64,000 nucleotides of DNA, taken from JBLUOA01 sp048060095. GTDB lineage: Bacteria > Pseudomonadota > Alphaproteobacteria > Rhodobacterales > Rhodobacteraceae. The stretch lies in the NCBI RefSeq assembly GCF_048060095.1, contig NZ_JBLUOA010000007.1:49363-113362 (forward strand), written 5' to 3'. How positions within the stretch are numbered: the stretch's first letter is position 1; each line of letters starts with the position of its first letter. Positions 8,303 to 17,721 of this stretch are shown here, piece after piece. The notes under the pieces are model-generated. The model was not told the DNA's origin. It worked only from the letters and a program-made list of their open reading frames with translations, and searched no databases. The position numbers and the translations under genes are program-made.

Positions 8303-9106
8303 TCAGCAGGTCAGGGACCGTTGACTCATCTTTCTCAGATTTCGAACGATTTCTTCGCGCATGATCCCTACGATCTTTTTCTCGGACCGCAAGATAACAT
8401 CAGTTGGAGCACCAACCCCGACAGCGAAAAGCCGCGAACTCAGGTGGTTAGGAAACGGCATGGAAATTAAGCCGCTCCCTTGAACCACCTGATCGGTTGA
8501 CAGGTAGTAGCCTCTGGCTCGAGTTTCTGCCAGCGAGGCAACGAAGGCCTTCACGTCCACTGCCGGTTTGTCGGGCGCGCGATAGGCGTTGATCTTGCGG
8601 AACAGACTACACACTTCTTCGTCGCTGAAACGGCTCATCAGAACGCGCCCAACACCCGAATTCCCCAGCGGACGACGCGTCCCGAGTGATATGTGGTGGA
8701 TCGGCGATTCTTTCGGACGGATAACTTGAACGTATTCGGCTTCGTCCCCGTTCTTAGTTGCCAAAACCACCACATGCTGTGTGCGTTCCGAAATTGTCCT
8801 TAGCAGCCGGTGGATCGTGCCTTCGCCGAACAGATCTGGATTCATCCACGAACCCAAAAGCGGAACGCGCTCGGTGGGAAAGTAACTCTTCCTCCGGGCG
8901 TCGTGCGAGAGAAATCCAAGCTTGACCAAGCTTTTAAGCAGCGCCGAGGTGCTCGACTGTGGGTACCCCAGTTCCTTGGCCACTTCAACGACCGACAGCG
9001 GACGGCGAACTTCATCGAAGTACACCAAAGTTTGACAGGTGCGCGCCACCGATTTCACGATGTGATCGCCGCCTGTCTTTACCAAGGCCTGGTGCGCGTT
9101 TTCCAT
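8303..9106 (-). CDS. IclR family transcriptional regulator
   Basis: A 267-residue regulator with an N-terminal winged helix-turn-helix (about residues 18-80, SVVEVAKELGYPQSSTSALL) and a C-terminal IclR effector domain. The domain carries the usual GxGRVLMS segment and a DQVVQGSGLISMPF stretch. IclR proteins typically sense small organic acids or CoA-pathway intermediates. It lies downstream of the fused acyl-CoA synthetase and upstream of a decayed ACAD, so it probably controls this operon or the divergent one at 13956. The start has GGGGAGGGGAAC upstream. Confidence 0.92.
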   Translation of the reverse strand: MENAHQALVKTGGDHIVKSVARTCQTLVYFDEVRRPLSVVEVAKELGYPQSSTSALLKSLVKLGFLSHDARRKSYFPTERVPLLGSWMNPDLFGEGTIHRLLRTISERTQHVVVLATKNGDEAEYVQVIRPKESPIHHISLGTRRPLGNSGVGRVLMSRFSDEEVCSLFRKINAYRAPDKPAVDVKAFVASLAETRARGYYLSTDQVVQGSGLISMPFPNHLSSRLFAVGVGAPTDVILRSEKKIVGIMREEIVRNLRKMSQRSLTC

Positions 9107-9141
9107 GTTCCCCTCCCCTGCGTGCGATTATGTGCACAGCG

Positions 9142-9156
9142 TTCTGTAAAGCAGAA
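9142..9156. promoter_or_regulatory. Small palindrome upstream of the IclR gene
   Basis: TTCTG-TAAAG-CAGAA lies 36 bases upstream of the IclR start. Size and symmetry would suit an IclR-type autoregulatory operator, but a single 5-bp-arm repeat is weak evidence. Confidence 0.25.
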
Positions 9157-9172
9157 TGATTGCGCATACAGA

Positions 9173-9190
9173 TTCTGTCAACTGTTAGAA
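9173..9190. promoter_or_regulatory. TTCTAACAnnTGTTAGAA-type operator, variant copy
   Basis: TTCTGTCAACTGTTAGAA: the right arm is perfect and the left arm matches six of eight positions of the palindrome found at 55003. It sits about 67 bases upstream of the IclR start and 60 bases beyond the synthetase stop, so an internal promoter for the IclR gene is likely. Confidence 0.5.
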
Positions 9191-9249
9191 AATCGCAGGA
9201 GGCGCGCCACTCGCGGCTTGGATAGCAAGAGAGATTTCGGCCTCGGTTA

Positions 9250-11364
9250 TCAGTGGCCTCGTCGCTTGGTGGGTATGATCACACCGTCAGCGGCGACAGC
9301 GCCCTGCCCGCTGGCCCCGACGATCAATGGATTGACATCAATGGTCTCAAGCGCTGCCCCGTGATGCACTGCAAAGGCAGACAGCCGCGCAAGAGCGTCG
9401 GCGAGCGCGTCGATGTCGCGTTCGGGCGCGCCCCGGAATGCGTCCAGAAGTTTGCGGCTGCGGATTTCGTCAATCATGCGATGCGCTTCGGCCGGGCCGA
9501 ACGGCGCAACACGGAACGACACGTCTTCGAGAGCCTCGACAAACACGCCGCCCAGACCGAACATGACCACCGGCCCGAAAGCCGGGTCATGGGTCACGCC
9601 AAGAATGGCTTCCAGTCCGGGCGCTGCCTGTTCGGCGACGACAAGCCCGTCGATCCGCGCGTCGGGTATTTTCTCGGATGCCAGCTTCAGGATCCGTGCC
9701 CCGGCGGCGCGGACATCTTCGACCGAACGCAGGTCCAGCGCAACGCCCCCGATGTCGGATTTGTGCAGGATGTCGGGCGAGGCAATCTTCAGCACAACTG
9801 GGAATCCCATTTCTTGCGCGGCCTGGGCTGCCGCTTCGGGGGTGGTGGCCAGGGTTTCGTGCACGATCCCGATGCCGGCCTCGGCAAGCAGGGCCTTGGC
9901 CTCGATCTCGTTCACCATTCCGTCCGGCAACGGCGACAGGTTAGACAGTTCGGGTATCGGATCATTTTCGCCTGCCCGCGCGAAGGATCGGGCGAAATAG
10001 CGCAACGCGGCCATCGCGCGGACGGCGCGGGTCGGTTCCTCGAACACGATGAACCCTGACTTTTCATATGCGGCACGACCCTCTGGCTCTGTCAGCGAAC
10101 AGAACAGCATCGGCCGACCGGGATACTTCTCGCGAATCCGCTCCAGACCGCTTCGAATGGCTTCGTTCAGGTCGGCGACAAGACCGACCGTGGACATAAA
10201 GATAATGGCTCCGTCGATCTCGCCGTCGCCAAACAACACATCCATGTTGGTCTCCAGCAGGTCGATCTGGTTGACCAGCTGCGCCGTCACATCGACCGGG
10301 TTGCGTACACCCGCGAAGGGCAGCACCTCTTTCAGCTTTTTCTGAGCGTGATCGGGAAGCGCAGGCACGTCCAGTTTCAGCTTTTCGGCTTCGTCGGCCA
10401 TCAGCACCCCGACGCCGCCCGAGACCGTCACAAGGCCCAGCCGGTCGCCCTGCATCATCGAATCGGACTCCGCGCAAGCGTAAGTCACATCGAACAATTC
10501 ATCGACCGATTGCGCCCGATAAACACCGTATTGCCGGAAAGCCGCGTCATAGACCGCGTCGGCCCCCGCCAACGAGGCGGTATGCGACTGCGCGGCCTCT
10601 GCTCCGACCGCGCTGCGCCCGACCTTCATCATGACCACCGGCTTTTCCCGGGCGCGCGCCAGCTCCAGTGCCTCGACCAGCCTGTCGCGATCGGTTGCGC
10701 CTTCGAGATATCCCATGATGACGCGGGTATTATCATCTTGTGCGCAATAGGCCACGGCATCGGCAAAATCGACATCGCAGGAATTCCCCGTCGTCGCCCA
10801 GATGTTGACCCCAAGTCCGCGCATTCGAACAAGCGTCATGCAATACGATCCGAAAGCGCCGCTCTGGCTGACGATCGACACGCCGCCGGGTTTTGGCAGG
10901 TGCTTTTCGACCCCAGGCGTGAATGTTGCATAGAGGTTGTGGCGAACATTGGCGATGCCAAGGCAGTTCGGCCCCACAAGTCGCATGCCGTCCTCGCGCG
11001 CAATGTCTACCATGCGCGCCTGCAGCGCGGCCCCTTCGGCATCGACCTCCGAGAACCCCGAACTGAAGATCACCGCCCCCCGCACACCGCGGGCCGCGCA
11101 TTGTTCGACTGCCTGAACGGCCAGCGGCGCAGGCAGCGCGATCACAGCCAGGTCCGGTGTCGCGGGCGCCTCCGAGATCGACGGATACGCCGTCAGGCCC
11201 TGCACCTCGGGCGATCTCGGGTTGATAGGCAGGATCGGGCCGTCGAAGCCGTGCCGCTTGAGAAAGTCTACCGGCCTGCCGCCGATGCGCTTGGGGTCGC
11301 TTGAGGCGCCAATCACAGCCACTGATCGAGGGTTGAAAATGGCATCCATTCCGTGAATTCGCAT
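9250..11364 (-). CDS. ADP-forming acyl-CoA synthetase (acetate-CoA ligase family), fused alpha-beta
   Basis: A 704-residue single-chain NDP-forming acyl-CoA synthetase, which makes acyl-CoA from acid, CoA and ATP. The N-terminal CoA-binding domain starts with VAVIGASSDPKRIGG; the ligase domain holds GPNCLG (131-136) and the phospho-acceptor histidine His261 in QSHTASLAG. The C-terminal ATP-grasp part begins near residue 480 (LLAEAGIGIVHETLATT) and contains GFPVVLKIASPDILHKSD. Start is ATG with AAGGAAG upstream. It is followed by the IclR gene and preceded by an ACAD gene 24 bases away, so an operon is likely. The acid is unknown. Confidence 0.93.
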   Translation of the reverse strand: MRIHGMDAIFNPRSVAVIGASSDPKRIGGRPVDFLKRHGFDGPILPINPRSPEVQGLTAYPSISEAPATPDLAVIALPAPLAVQAVEQCAARGVRGAVIFSSGFSEVDAEGAALQARMVDIAREDGMRLVGPNCLGIANVRHNLYATFTPGVEKHLPKPGGVSIVSQSGAFGSYCMTLVRMRGLGVNIWATTGNSCDVDFADAVAYCAQDDNTRVIMGYLEGATDRDRLVEALELARAREKPVVMMKVGRSAVGAEAAQSHTASLAGADAVYDAAFRQYGVYRAQSVDELFDVTYACAESDSMMQGDRLGLVTVSGGVGVLMADEAEKLKLDVPALPDHAQKKLKEVLPFAGVRNPVDVTAQLVNQIDLLETNMDVLFGDGEIDGAIIFMSTVGLVADLNEAIRSGLERIREKYPGRPMLFCSLTEPEGRAAYEKSGFIVFEEPTRAVRAMAALRYFARSFARAGENDPIPELSNLSPLPDGMVNEIEAKALLAEAGIGIVHETLATTPEAAAQAAQEMGFPVVLKIASPDILHKSDIGGVALDLRSVEDVRAAGARILKLASEKIPDARIDGLVVAEQAAPGLEAILGVTHDPAFGPVVMFGLGGVFVEALEDVSFRVAPFGPAEAHRMIDEIRSRKLLDAFRGAPERDIDALADALARLSAFAVHHGAALETIDVNPLIVGASGQGAVAADGVIIPTKRRGH

Positions 11365-11388
11365 GGGTCTTCCTTTGATTCTTTCGTA

Positions 11389-12555
11389 TTAGTAGGATTT
11401 TGGCAGGCCGAGCGCATGTTCCGCGATGAACGAAAGCACCAGTTGCGGGGTCACCGGCGCGATGCGGAACAGAATGGCCTCCCGAACCAGGCGCTCGACA
11501 TGGTATTCCTTGGCATATCCAAATCCGCCGAACGTCAGCTGCGCGGTCTGCGTCGCCTTCACCGCCGCCTCGGCGGCCAGATATTTGCTTGCGTTGGCTT
11601 CATTTCCGCAGGGCTTGCCAGCGTCGTAGAGCGCGCCTGCGTTCATCGCCATCAAGTTGGCCGCCTCCAGTTCCGCCCAGCTGACCGCCAAGGGGTGCTG
11701 TACACCCTGGTTCTGACCGATCGGCCTGCCAAAAACGACACGCTCGTTGGCGTAATCCGCGGCGCGCCGAAGCGCATTGCGCCCGATTCCGACCGCTTCG
11801 GCGGCAACCAGAACCCGTTCGGGGTTCAGCCCGTGCAGGATCTGGCGAAATCCCTGGCCTTCTTCGCCGATCAGATCCTCGGCCGGGATCGGAAGCCCGT
11901 CGATGAACAACTCGTTCGAGTCGACGCACTTGCGGCCCATCTTTTCGATCTCGCGCACGGTAACGAACGTGCGGTCCAGATCAGTGTAAAAAAGGCTTAA
12001 ACCTTCGGTCGGTTTCTTGACGTCCTCAAGCGGGGTCGTGCGCGCCAGCAGCAGGATCTTGTCGGCCTCCTGGGCGGTCGAAATCCAGACTTTCTGGCCA
12101 TGCACTACGTAACGGTCCCCCTGGCGCACGGCGCGTGTTTTCAGCTTTGTGGTGTCCAGGCCGGTTGTCGGTTCGGTCACCCCGAAACACGCACGCTCAT
12201 CGCCGGCAACCAAAGGCGGAAGGTATTTCTTCTTCTGGTCATCGGTGCCAAATTTCACGACCGGGTTCAGGCCGAAGATGTTCATGTGGATCGCCGAGGC
12301 GGCGCTGTTGCCGCCGCCGGATTCTGCAATGGCCTGCATCATGATCGCAGCATCGACGATGCCAAGACCGGCGCCACCGTATTCTTCGGGAATGGCAATC
12401 CCCAGCCAGCCATCGCGGGCGAGCTTTTGATGCAACTCTCGCGGGAAACCGCCTTCGCGATCGCGGGTTAGCCAGAATTCGTCATCGAATTCTTCGCAAA
12501 TCCGCAGGACCGCATCGCGGATTCCCTGCTGCTCGGATGTCATCTGATAAGTCAT
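11389..12555 (-). CDS. Acyl-CoA dehydrogenase
   Basis: A 388-residue ACAD. The FAD segment reads VTEPTTGLD (residues 126-134), slightly unusual against the normal TEPxxGSD. The medium-chain-type catalytic position is replaced by IAPVTPQLV, but GLNPERV places Glu246 where isovaleryl-CoA dehydrogenase has its catalytic Glu, which points to a branched-chain substrate. The helix RVVFGRPIGQNQG is present. The start has GAGGAGAAATTC upstream. Lies 30 bases after the CoA transferase and 24 before the fused synthetase in the same direction. Confidence 0.9.
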   Translation of the reverse strand: MTYQMTSEQQGIRDAVLRICEEFDDEFWLTRDREGGFPRELHQKLARDGWLGIAIPEEYGGAGLGIVDAAIMMQAIAESGGGNSAASAIHMNIFGLNPVVKFGTDDQKKKYLPPLVAGDERACFGVTEPTTGLDTTKLKTRAVRQGDRYVVHGQKVWISTAQEADKILLLARTTPLEDVKKPTEGLSLFYTDLDRTFVTVREIEKMGRKCVDSNELFIDGLPIPAEDLIGEEGQGFRQILHGLNPERVLVAAEAVGIGRNALRRAADYANERVVFGRPIGQNQGVQHPLAVSWAELEAANLMAMNAGALYDAGKPCGNEANASKYLAAEAAVKATQTAQLTFGGFGYAKEYHVERLVREAILFRIAPVTPQLVLSFIAEHALGLPKSY

Positions 12556-12585
12556 GAATTTCTCCTCAAGTCTTGCAGACCCGGC

Positions 12586-13794
12586 TCAGCGGCCCGGTTC
12601 GACCACAGTGCCTTTTTCGATAAGCTGGTCGATTTGCCCGATGTCGTACGCGAGCTCTTGTAAAATCGACCGGGTGTCGGCGCCCAGTTCGCCGCGCCCA
12701 AGCCAGCGCAGCCGCCCCGGCGTCTTGTCCAGCTTTGGCAACGGCCCTACGACCTTGGTGTCGTCGCCATCCACACCGACAATATTCCCCCGGGCTTCGA
12801 TCTGAGGATCGGCCAGGATATCATCAACGTCATAGACCATCGCTGCCACCGCATCGTGGGCGTCAAAGATGTCGATTGCCTCCTTCGCGTCATGCTCGGC
12901 AACGAATGCCCCGAGCCGGTCGACGATTTCGTCCATATGCTCTGCAAAACCGTCGAGGCTCTGGAACTGCGGCTGTTCCGCCCATGTCTTGCCACCTGCC
13001 GCCTCCAGCAGGCGCCGCCCGGTTGCCGCACTGCCCGCGCTGACGGTGATCCATTTTCCGTCCCGGGCACGGAACACCCCCGCCGGGGCGTAGGAATTCG
13101 GGGCCTGAAGTCCATTTCGGTCAACCGGCAGTCCCGCGCCGGTGCGCGTGGGCACGTGGTAGTCGATCAAACGCAAGAGCGGCTCAAAAATGGCCAAGTC
13201 TACCACCTGTCCCCGGGCACTGCCGTTTCGCACCGCATGCAGCGCCATCATCGTGCCGTAGGCCGCCATGAGACCGGTGGTCGAATCCGCCGCAGGGAAA
13301 CCGGGATGCATCGGTGCATTGTCAGCAAAGCCCGTGATGTGGGCCAGACCGCTCATGGCTTCACCGGCCCGACCGAAACCAGGCCAAGAGGCGCGCGGCC
13401 CCGTCTGGCCGTAACCCGAGATCCGCACGATCACCAGATCGGGGTTCCAGTCATGCAAGACCTCTGGTGCCAACCCTGCTCTTTCCAGAACGCCGGGGCG
13501 AAAGTTCTCGATGAGTACATGGGCGTTTTCGACCAGTCGGCGCAGAATGGCGCGACCGTCTTCACTCTTCCAGTCCAGCGCCATCAGACGTTTGTTTCGT
13601 GCCAGGGTCTTCCACCAGACGCCCACGCCATCGCTGGCGCGCGCGCTCAGCACCCGTAGCATGTCACCCTGCCCCGGACGCTCGATCTTGACCACGTCGG
13701 CTCCAAAATCGGACAGCAATGCGCCGCACATCGGTGCAGCGATCACATGCCCCAGTTCAATCACCCTGACATCGCTCAGTGGTCCATTATCCAT
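12586..13794 (-). CDS. CaiB/BaiF family III CoA-transferase
   Basis: A 402-residue family III CoA-transferase that would move CoA between carboxylic acids. The N-terminus VRVIELGHVIAAPMCG and the ENFRPG segment near residue 98 are typical, and the catalytic aspartate is Asp170 in PAADSTTG. It lacks the GHD motif of racemases, so transferase activity is more likely. The ATG at 13794 was preferred to a GTG two codons earlier. It is the first gene of the minus-strand operon ending at the IclR gene and diverges from the split acyl-CoA synthetase operon. Confidence 0.9.
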   Translation of the reverse strand: MDNGPLSDVRVIELGHVIAAPMCGALLSDFGADVVKIERPGQGDMLRVLSARASDGVGVWWKTLARNKRLMALDWKSEDGRAILRRLVENAHVLIENFRPGVLERAGLAPEVLHDWNPDLVIVRISGYGQTGPRASWPGFGRAGEAMSGLAHITGFADNAPMHPGFPAADSTTGLMAAYGTMMALHAVRNGSARGQVVDLAIFEPLLRLIDYHVPTRTGAGLPVDRNGLQAPNSYAPAGVFRARDGKWITVSAGSAATGRRLLEAAGGKTWAEQPQFQSLDGFAEHMDEIVDRLGAFVAEHDAKEAIDIFDAHDAVAAMVYDVDDILADPQIEARGNIVGVDGDDTKVVGPLPKLDKTPGRLRWLGRGELGADTRSILQELAYDIGQIDQLIEKGTVVEPGR

Positions 13795-13897
13795 TTTCAC
13801 GCATCTGCCTCGTTTGCGAAAATTCTCTACGTCAAGCCCTAGTTTTCGGTTCTGACAGCCACAGTCTGGCCGGAACAGAAATCCATTGCGAGAATAA

Positions 13898-13913
13898 TCG
13901 AACAGCCGTTAGA
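13898..13913. promoter_or_regulatory. TTCTAACAnnTGTTAGAA-type operator, variant copy in divergent promoter
   Basis: TCGAACAGCCGTTAGA matches 12 of 14 arm positions of TCTAACAnnTGTTAGA. It is 43 bases upstream of the start at 13956 and 104 bases upstream of the start at 13794, so one site could control both divergent operons. Confidence 0.5.
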
Positions 13914-13955
13914 TCGTCGAACGAGCCGACTTTTTTTTACTTGACGGAGGAAAGT

Positions 13956-15371
13956 ATGCCAGAGCCAAACACGAATCAAATGGCGGCAGGCCGGCCCACG
14001 GTTGCCGAAGCACTGGACGGGTTGTTCAATCCTCGCACCATCGCGGTAGTGGGCGCGTCCCGCACCAAGGGCAAGTTGGGGCAGGCCGTGATGGCTCTGC
14101 TGAAGAGCAACGGTTACAGCGGCACGATTATCCCCGTGAACCCTTCGGGTGGCGAGATCGAAGGCCTTGCTGCCGTGCGCAGTCTGGAAGAGATCGACAG
14201 CCCGATCGACGTGGTTGTGCTGGCAACGCCGGTCGGGGTCGCACTCGGCGCTCTGGAAGCCTGCACTCGGCTCGATGTAAGGGTCGTGGTCGGGGTCACC
14301 TCGGGCTTTTCGGAAGCCGGGGAAGAAGGGCATGAGAACGAGGAGCGATTGCGCCGGATCATGCAAGACGCGCCCTTTCGATTGGTGGGGCCGAACTGCG
14401 AAGGCGTGGTGCGCCCCGCGTCGGACCTGCAACTGACCTTCAGCCCGATGTTCAACGATCTTCACCCTGGTCCCGTGGCGATGATTTCCCAGTCCGGCGC
14501 GCTTGCAGGCCTTATGGCGTTGCGCTTGGGCGAACGCGGCGTGGGCATCAACGCCATCGTCTCCAGCGGCAACGAGACCGACCTAACCGCAGCGGATCTG
14601 CTCGATTATCTGGGCAACGACCCCCAGACGCGGGTGGTTCTCTGCTACGTCGAGGAACTGCGCGACGGACGCCGCTTTGCTGAAGCGGCCCAACGACTGA
14701 CAAAGGCAGGGAAGCACGTTGTCGCGGTCAAGGGCGGGCGCAGCCGCGCCGGGTCACGCGCGGTCCAGTCGCATACCGGCGCCATGGCCGGGGACAACCG
14801 GGTGATCAGCGCGGTCTTTCGCGAAACCGGTGTGATTCGCGCCCGTGAATCCGTCGCCGCTGTCGATGCCGTGACGGCTCTCGCCGCGGGCCGGCGACCT
14901 GCCGGAAACAGGGTCGGGATCATTTCTGTCACCGGCGGGCTCGGGGTCGAAATGACCGACCTGGCCGAAAGCGCGGGTTTCGAGATTCCGGTGCTGGATG
15001 AAACGACGCAGACAGCACTGTCGCGCTACGTGCCCTTCTACGGTTCGGTGACAAACCCGGTCGATCTGACCGGCGTGGTTCTGGCGAATCCCACCTATGT
15101 AGGTCGCTGCCTGGAGGCCATTGCCGCCGATCCAGGGGTCGATATTGCCATCGCAATTATCACATTCGTGCCGGATCAGCAGTTCATTGAGGGCATGGCC
15201 GAGGCGTACGACAGCACTGACAAGCCGATCCTGATCGTCTGGACCGGCTCGGCGCGCAGCAATGCCTCGGGTGAGGCGCTGCGCGAACGGGCTGTCCCTG
15301 TCTATGATTCGCCCGCACGGGCGGCATCGGGCCTCGCCGCACTGGCCGCCACGACAGGAGAAGTGACATGA
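13956..15371 (+). CDS. ADP-forming acyl-CoA synthetase, CoA-binding/ligase subunit (alpha)
   Basis: A 471-residue alpha-type subunit of a split ADP-forming acyl-CoA synthetase. The CoA-binding fold starts IAVVGASRTKGKLGQ (29-43), GPNCEG lies at 145-150, and the phospho-acceptor histidine is His273 in QSHTGAMAG. The start is fixed by CGGAGGAAAGT directly upstream; the frame extends 59 codons further but without a ribosome site. Its stop overlaps the next gene by ATGA, as expected for subunits made together. It leads a six-gene operon running to 19303. Confidence 0.92.
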   Translation: MPEPNTNQMAAGRPTVAEALDGLFNPRTIAVVGASRTKGKLGQAVMALLKSNGYSGTIIPVNPSGGEIEGLAAVRSLEEIDSPIDVVVLATPVGVALGALEACTRLDVRVVVGVTSGFSEAGEEGHENEERLRRIMQDAPFRLVGPNCEGVVRPASDLQLTFSPMFNDLHPGPVAMISQSGALAGLMALRLGERGVGINAIVSSGNETDLTAADLLDYLGNDPQTRVVLCYVEELRDGRRFAEAAQRLTKAGKHVVAVKGGRSRAGSRAVQSHTGAMAGDNRVISAVFRETGVIRARESVAAVDAVTALAAGRRPAGNRVGIISVTGGLGVEMTDLAESAGFEIPVLDETTQTALSRYVPFYGSVTNPVDLTGVVLANPTYVGRCLEAIAADPGVDIAIAIITFVPDQQFIEGMAEAYDSTDKPILIVWTGSARSNASGEALRERAVPVYDSPARAASGLAALAATTGEVT

Positions 15372-16039
15372 CTCCCAGGGAAACACTGGAAAACTGGCAG
15401 CGTGCCGGGCGCAAGGTAGTCCACGAGGCCGATGCGAAGGATCTTCTGCAACGGATCGGGGTGCCGGTGCCCCAACGTGACCCTGCCCACGGGCGTTGTG
15501 TCGCAAAGCTGTGTCACGATGACTATCCGCATAAATCCGATCATGGGCTCGTCCGATTGGGTCTTTCCCCCGACGAGGCGAAACAGGCCGCTGCCGATAT
15601 GGCGGAGCGATTTGCGGGCGGGACAGCGCTGATCGAGGAGATGGAAGAAGGGTCCGTGGCCGAATGGATCATCGGCTGCAAGCGTGACGACACGTTTGGT
15701 CCGATCGTTCTGGCCGGCCCAGGCGGCATTCTTGTGGAACTGATTGATGCAGCCGAAATCAGGCTTGCGCCCGCAACGCCGCAAAGCGCCGAGGCCATGG
15801 TACGATCGGGTCCGGGGGCGCGGTTGCTGGGAGGATTGCGCGGCGCGGAACCGGCCGACAAAGATGCCCTGGCAGACCTGATTTCACGCATATCTGTTTT
15901 CTTTTCCGAGAACGCCGATCTGATCTCGGAAATCGAAATCAACCCTGTGATGGTTCGGGCGGACGGGAAGGGGTTGGTCGCCGCCGATGCCTTGATCGTT
16001 TTGTCACCCGAAGCAGACGAACAGGAGAATTTCACGTGA
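15368..16039 (+). CDS. ADP-forming acyl-CoA synthetase, ATP-grasp subunit (beta)
   Basis: A 223-residue ATP-grasp subunit partnering the protein encoded just upstream. It shows CVAKLCHDDYPHKSDHG, which matches the PVVLKIxSPxxxHKSD region of beta domains, the FGPIVLAGPGGILVEL sheet and the EIEINPVMV metal/nucleotide segment. Length fits the small beta subunits of archaeal-type enzymes. Start and stop overlap the neighbours (ATGA and GTGA), showing tight translational coupling. Confidence 0.9.
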   Translation: MTPRETLENWQRAGRKVVHEADAKDLLQRIGVPVPQRDPAHGRCVAKLCHDDYPHKSDHGLVRLGLSPDEAKQAAADMAERFAGGTALIEEMEEGSVAEWIIGCKRDDTFGPIVLAGPGGILVELIDAAEIRLAPATPQSAEAMVRSGPGARLLGGLRGAEPADKDALADLISRISVFFSENADLISEIEINPVMVRADGKGLVAADALIVLSPEADEQENFT

Positions 16040-16536
16040 TACGTCACCCTTTCGGAGAGTTGTCACTCGGCCAGACCGGCATTTCGAGCGGACGGACGAT
16101 GACCGAAACCGATGTCGTCAATTTCTGCATGTTGACCGGGAACTGGCTGGAACTGCACTCCAACGTCGAGCACGCCCAAACCTCTCTCTACGGCCAGCGC
16201 CTGGTTCAGGGCAGCCTCGTGTTCTCGATCGTCAATGCGATGATCCCCTTCGACAGCTCTGTGCTGGCCGCTTTCTATGGCTGTGACAAGCTGCGCTTTT
16301 TGCGACCCACTTTCATCAACGACACCCTTTGGGCCCGGGCCGAAATCATCAATCTGAAGGACCATGATGAAAAGCACGGAGTCGTGACCAGCAAACTGGA
16401 AGGCATCAACCAGCGGGACGAAACGGTCCTGCGCTGCGAGTTCAGCCTTCTGATCCGCAAGTCGCGCCTGGATCGCCCCGGAGAGCCGGCCAAAGTCCGT
16501 GCGGCGCACGACAAGACACAAGGAGAGAGTGCATGA
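16036..16536 (+). CDS. MaoC-like hotdog-fold protein
   Basis: A 166-residue single-hotdog protein of the MaoC/R-hydratase group. The hydratase dyad D-x4-H is altered: residues 36-41 read NWLELH, with Asn36 in place of Asp but His41 kept. Hydration of an enoyl-CoA is thus uncertain; it may act in a heteromer, as single-hotdog MaoC proteins do in steroid side-chain breakdown. The start is a GTG overlapping the upstream stop, with CAGGAG upstream. Confidence 0.8.
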   Translation: MIRHPFGELSLGQTGISSGRTMTETDVVNFCMLTGNWLELHSNVEHAQTSLYGQRLVQGSLVFSIVNAMIPFDSSVLAAFYGCDKLRFLRPTFINDTLWARAEIINLKDHDEKHGVVTSKLEGINQRDETVLRCEFSLLIRKSRLDRPGEPAKVRAAHDKTQGESA

Positions 16537-17675
16537 ACTTTCTGACACCAGAGCAAGAGATGTGGCGCGCGACCGTCGAGCGTTTCGTCGACGAAGAGAT
16601 CGGCCGCGATTATATCCGCAATTGCGACCGCGAGCGCGAATACCCCTACGAAGCCTATGAAAAAGTGGCCAAGCAGGGCTGGCTTGGCATTCTGTTTTCA
16701 GAAGAGAGCGGCGGTCTTGGTGGTGACATCATGGACTATGCCCTGATGTGCGAGGGGTTGGCCAAATACGGCTTTGACTTCTCGACCGGCCTGATGGTGG
16801 CAACGTTCACCGCGATGAATGTCGAGAAATTCGGCACGCTCGAACAGAAAGAGCGGTACATCCAGCCTTTCCTCGATGGCGACATCCGCTTTTCTATATC
16901 GATTTCCGAACCGGGCGCCGGGTCGGATGCGGCTTCGACAAAGACCCGCGCGCGGCGCGACGGCAACGGCTGGGTGGTCAACGGGCAGAAACTGTGGTGC
17001 TCGGGCGCTGCGGCGGACAACGCAATCCTTGCAATGCTGACCCGGACCGACCCGGACGCGCCCAAGCACAAGGGGCTTTCGGTTTTCCTGATCCCCAACG
17101 ACACCGAAGGGCTGGACATCCGCAAGCTGCCGACCATGGCGCGCCGCGCGACCGGCACCACCGAGATTTTCGTGGATGACGTGAAACTGCCGGCCGATGC
17201 GCTGCTGGGCACGGAAAACGATGGCTGGAAGATCATCACCGACCATCTGGAACTGGAACGCGTGGCCGTTGCCGCCGCCTATGTGGGCAATGCCCAGACA
17301 GCGGTAGACGATGCCCTGCGCTACGCCCATGAACGGATTCAGTTCGACAAGCCGATCTTCGACTTTCAGGTGATCCGCCACATGCTGGCCGACATGCAAA
17401 CCCAAGTCGATGCCGCCCGGCTGTTGGTTTATCGCGCCGCTAGCCTGGCCGCAGCCAAGACGCCCTGCATGCGAGAAGTCTCAATGGCGAAACTCTATGC
17501 CTCCGAGACGCTGCAGACGGTGACGCGCAACGGAATGCAAATCCTGGGCGGCCACTCGATGCTGCCCGAAGCGGATATGGAGCGCTATTTCCGCGAAGGG
17601 ATGCAAAGCACCATCGGCGGCGGGACCTCGCAGATTCAGCGCACGCTCATCGCCAAGACCATGCGCCCGGGCTGA
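16533..17675 (+). CDS. Acyl-CoA dehydrogenase
   Basis: A 380-residue ACAD. The FAD segment ISEPGAGSD is at residues 124-132 and the helix RIQFDKPIFDFQVIRHMLADM is typical. At the C-terminal position medium-chain enzymes use for the base it has GGGTSQIQ, with no Glu; Glu242 in LELERV sits at the isovaleryl-type position. This suggests a branched or bulky acyl-CoA. The gene starts in an ATGA overlap with the MaoC-like gene. Confidence 0.92.
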   Translation: MNFLTPEQEMWRATVERFVDEEIGRDYIRNCDREREYPYEAYEKVAKQGWLGILFSEESGGLGGDIMDYALMCEGLAKYGFDFSTGLMVATFTAMNVEKFGTLEQKERYIQPFLDGDIRFSISISEPGAGSDAASTKTRARRDGNGWVVNGQKLWCSGAAADNAILAMLTRTDPDAPKHKGLSVFLIPNDTEGLDIRKLPTMARRATGTTEIFVDDVKLPADALLGTENDGWKIITDHLELERVAVAAAYVGNAQTAVDDALRYAHERIQFDKPIFDFQVIRHMLADMQTQVDAARLLVYRAASLAAAKTPCMREVSMAKLYASETLQTVTRNGMQILGGHSMLPEADMERYFREGMQSTIGGGTSQIQRTLIAKTMRPG

Positions 17676-17721
17676 CCGTTCGGACCATATCGCGACAGCC
17701 CGTCAAGAAGGAGAAAAGCAT

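Noticed and set aside
10348..11304. A 318-codon plus-strand frame opposite the fused acyl-CoA synthetase
   Set aside because: Shadow of a gene with full domain structure; no ribosome site or motif.
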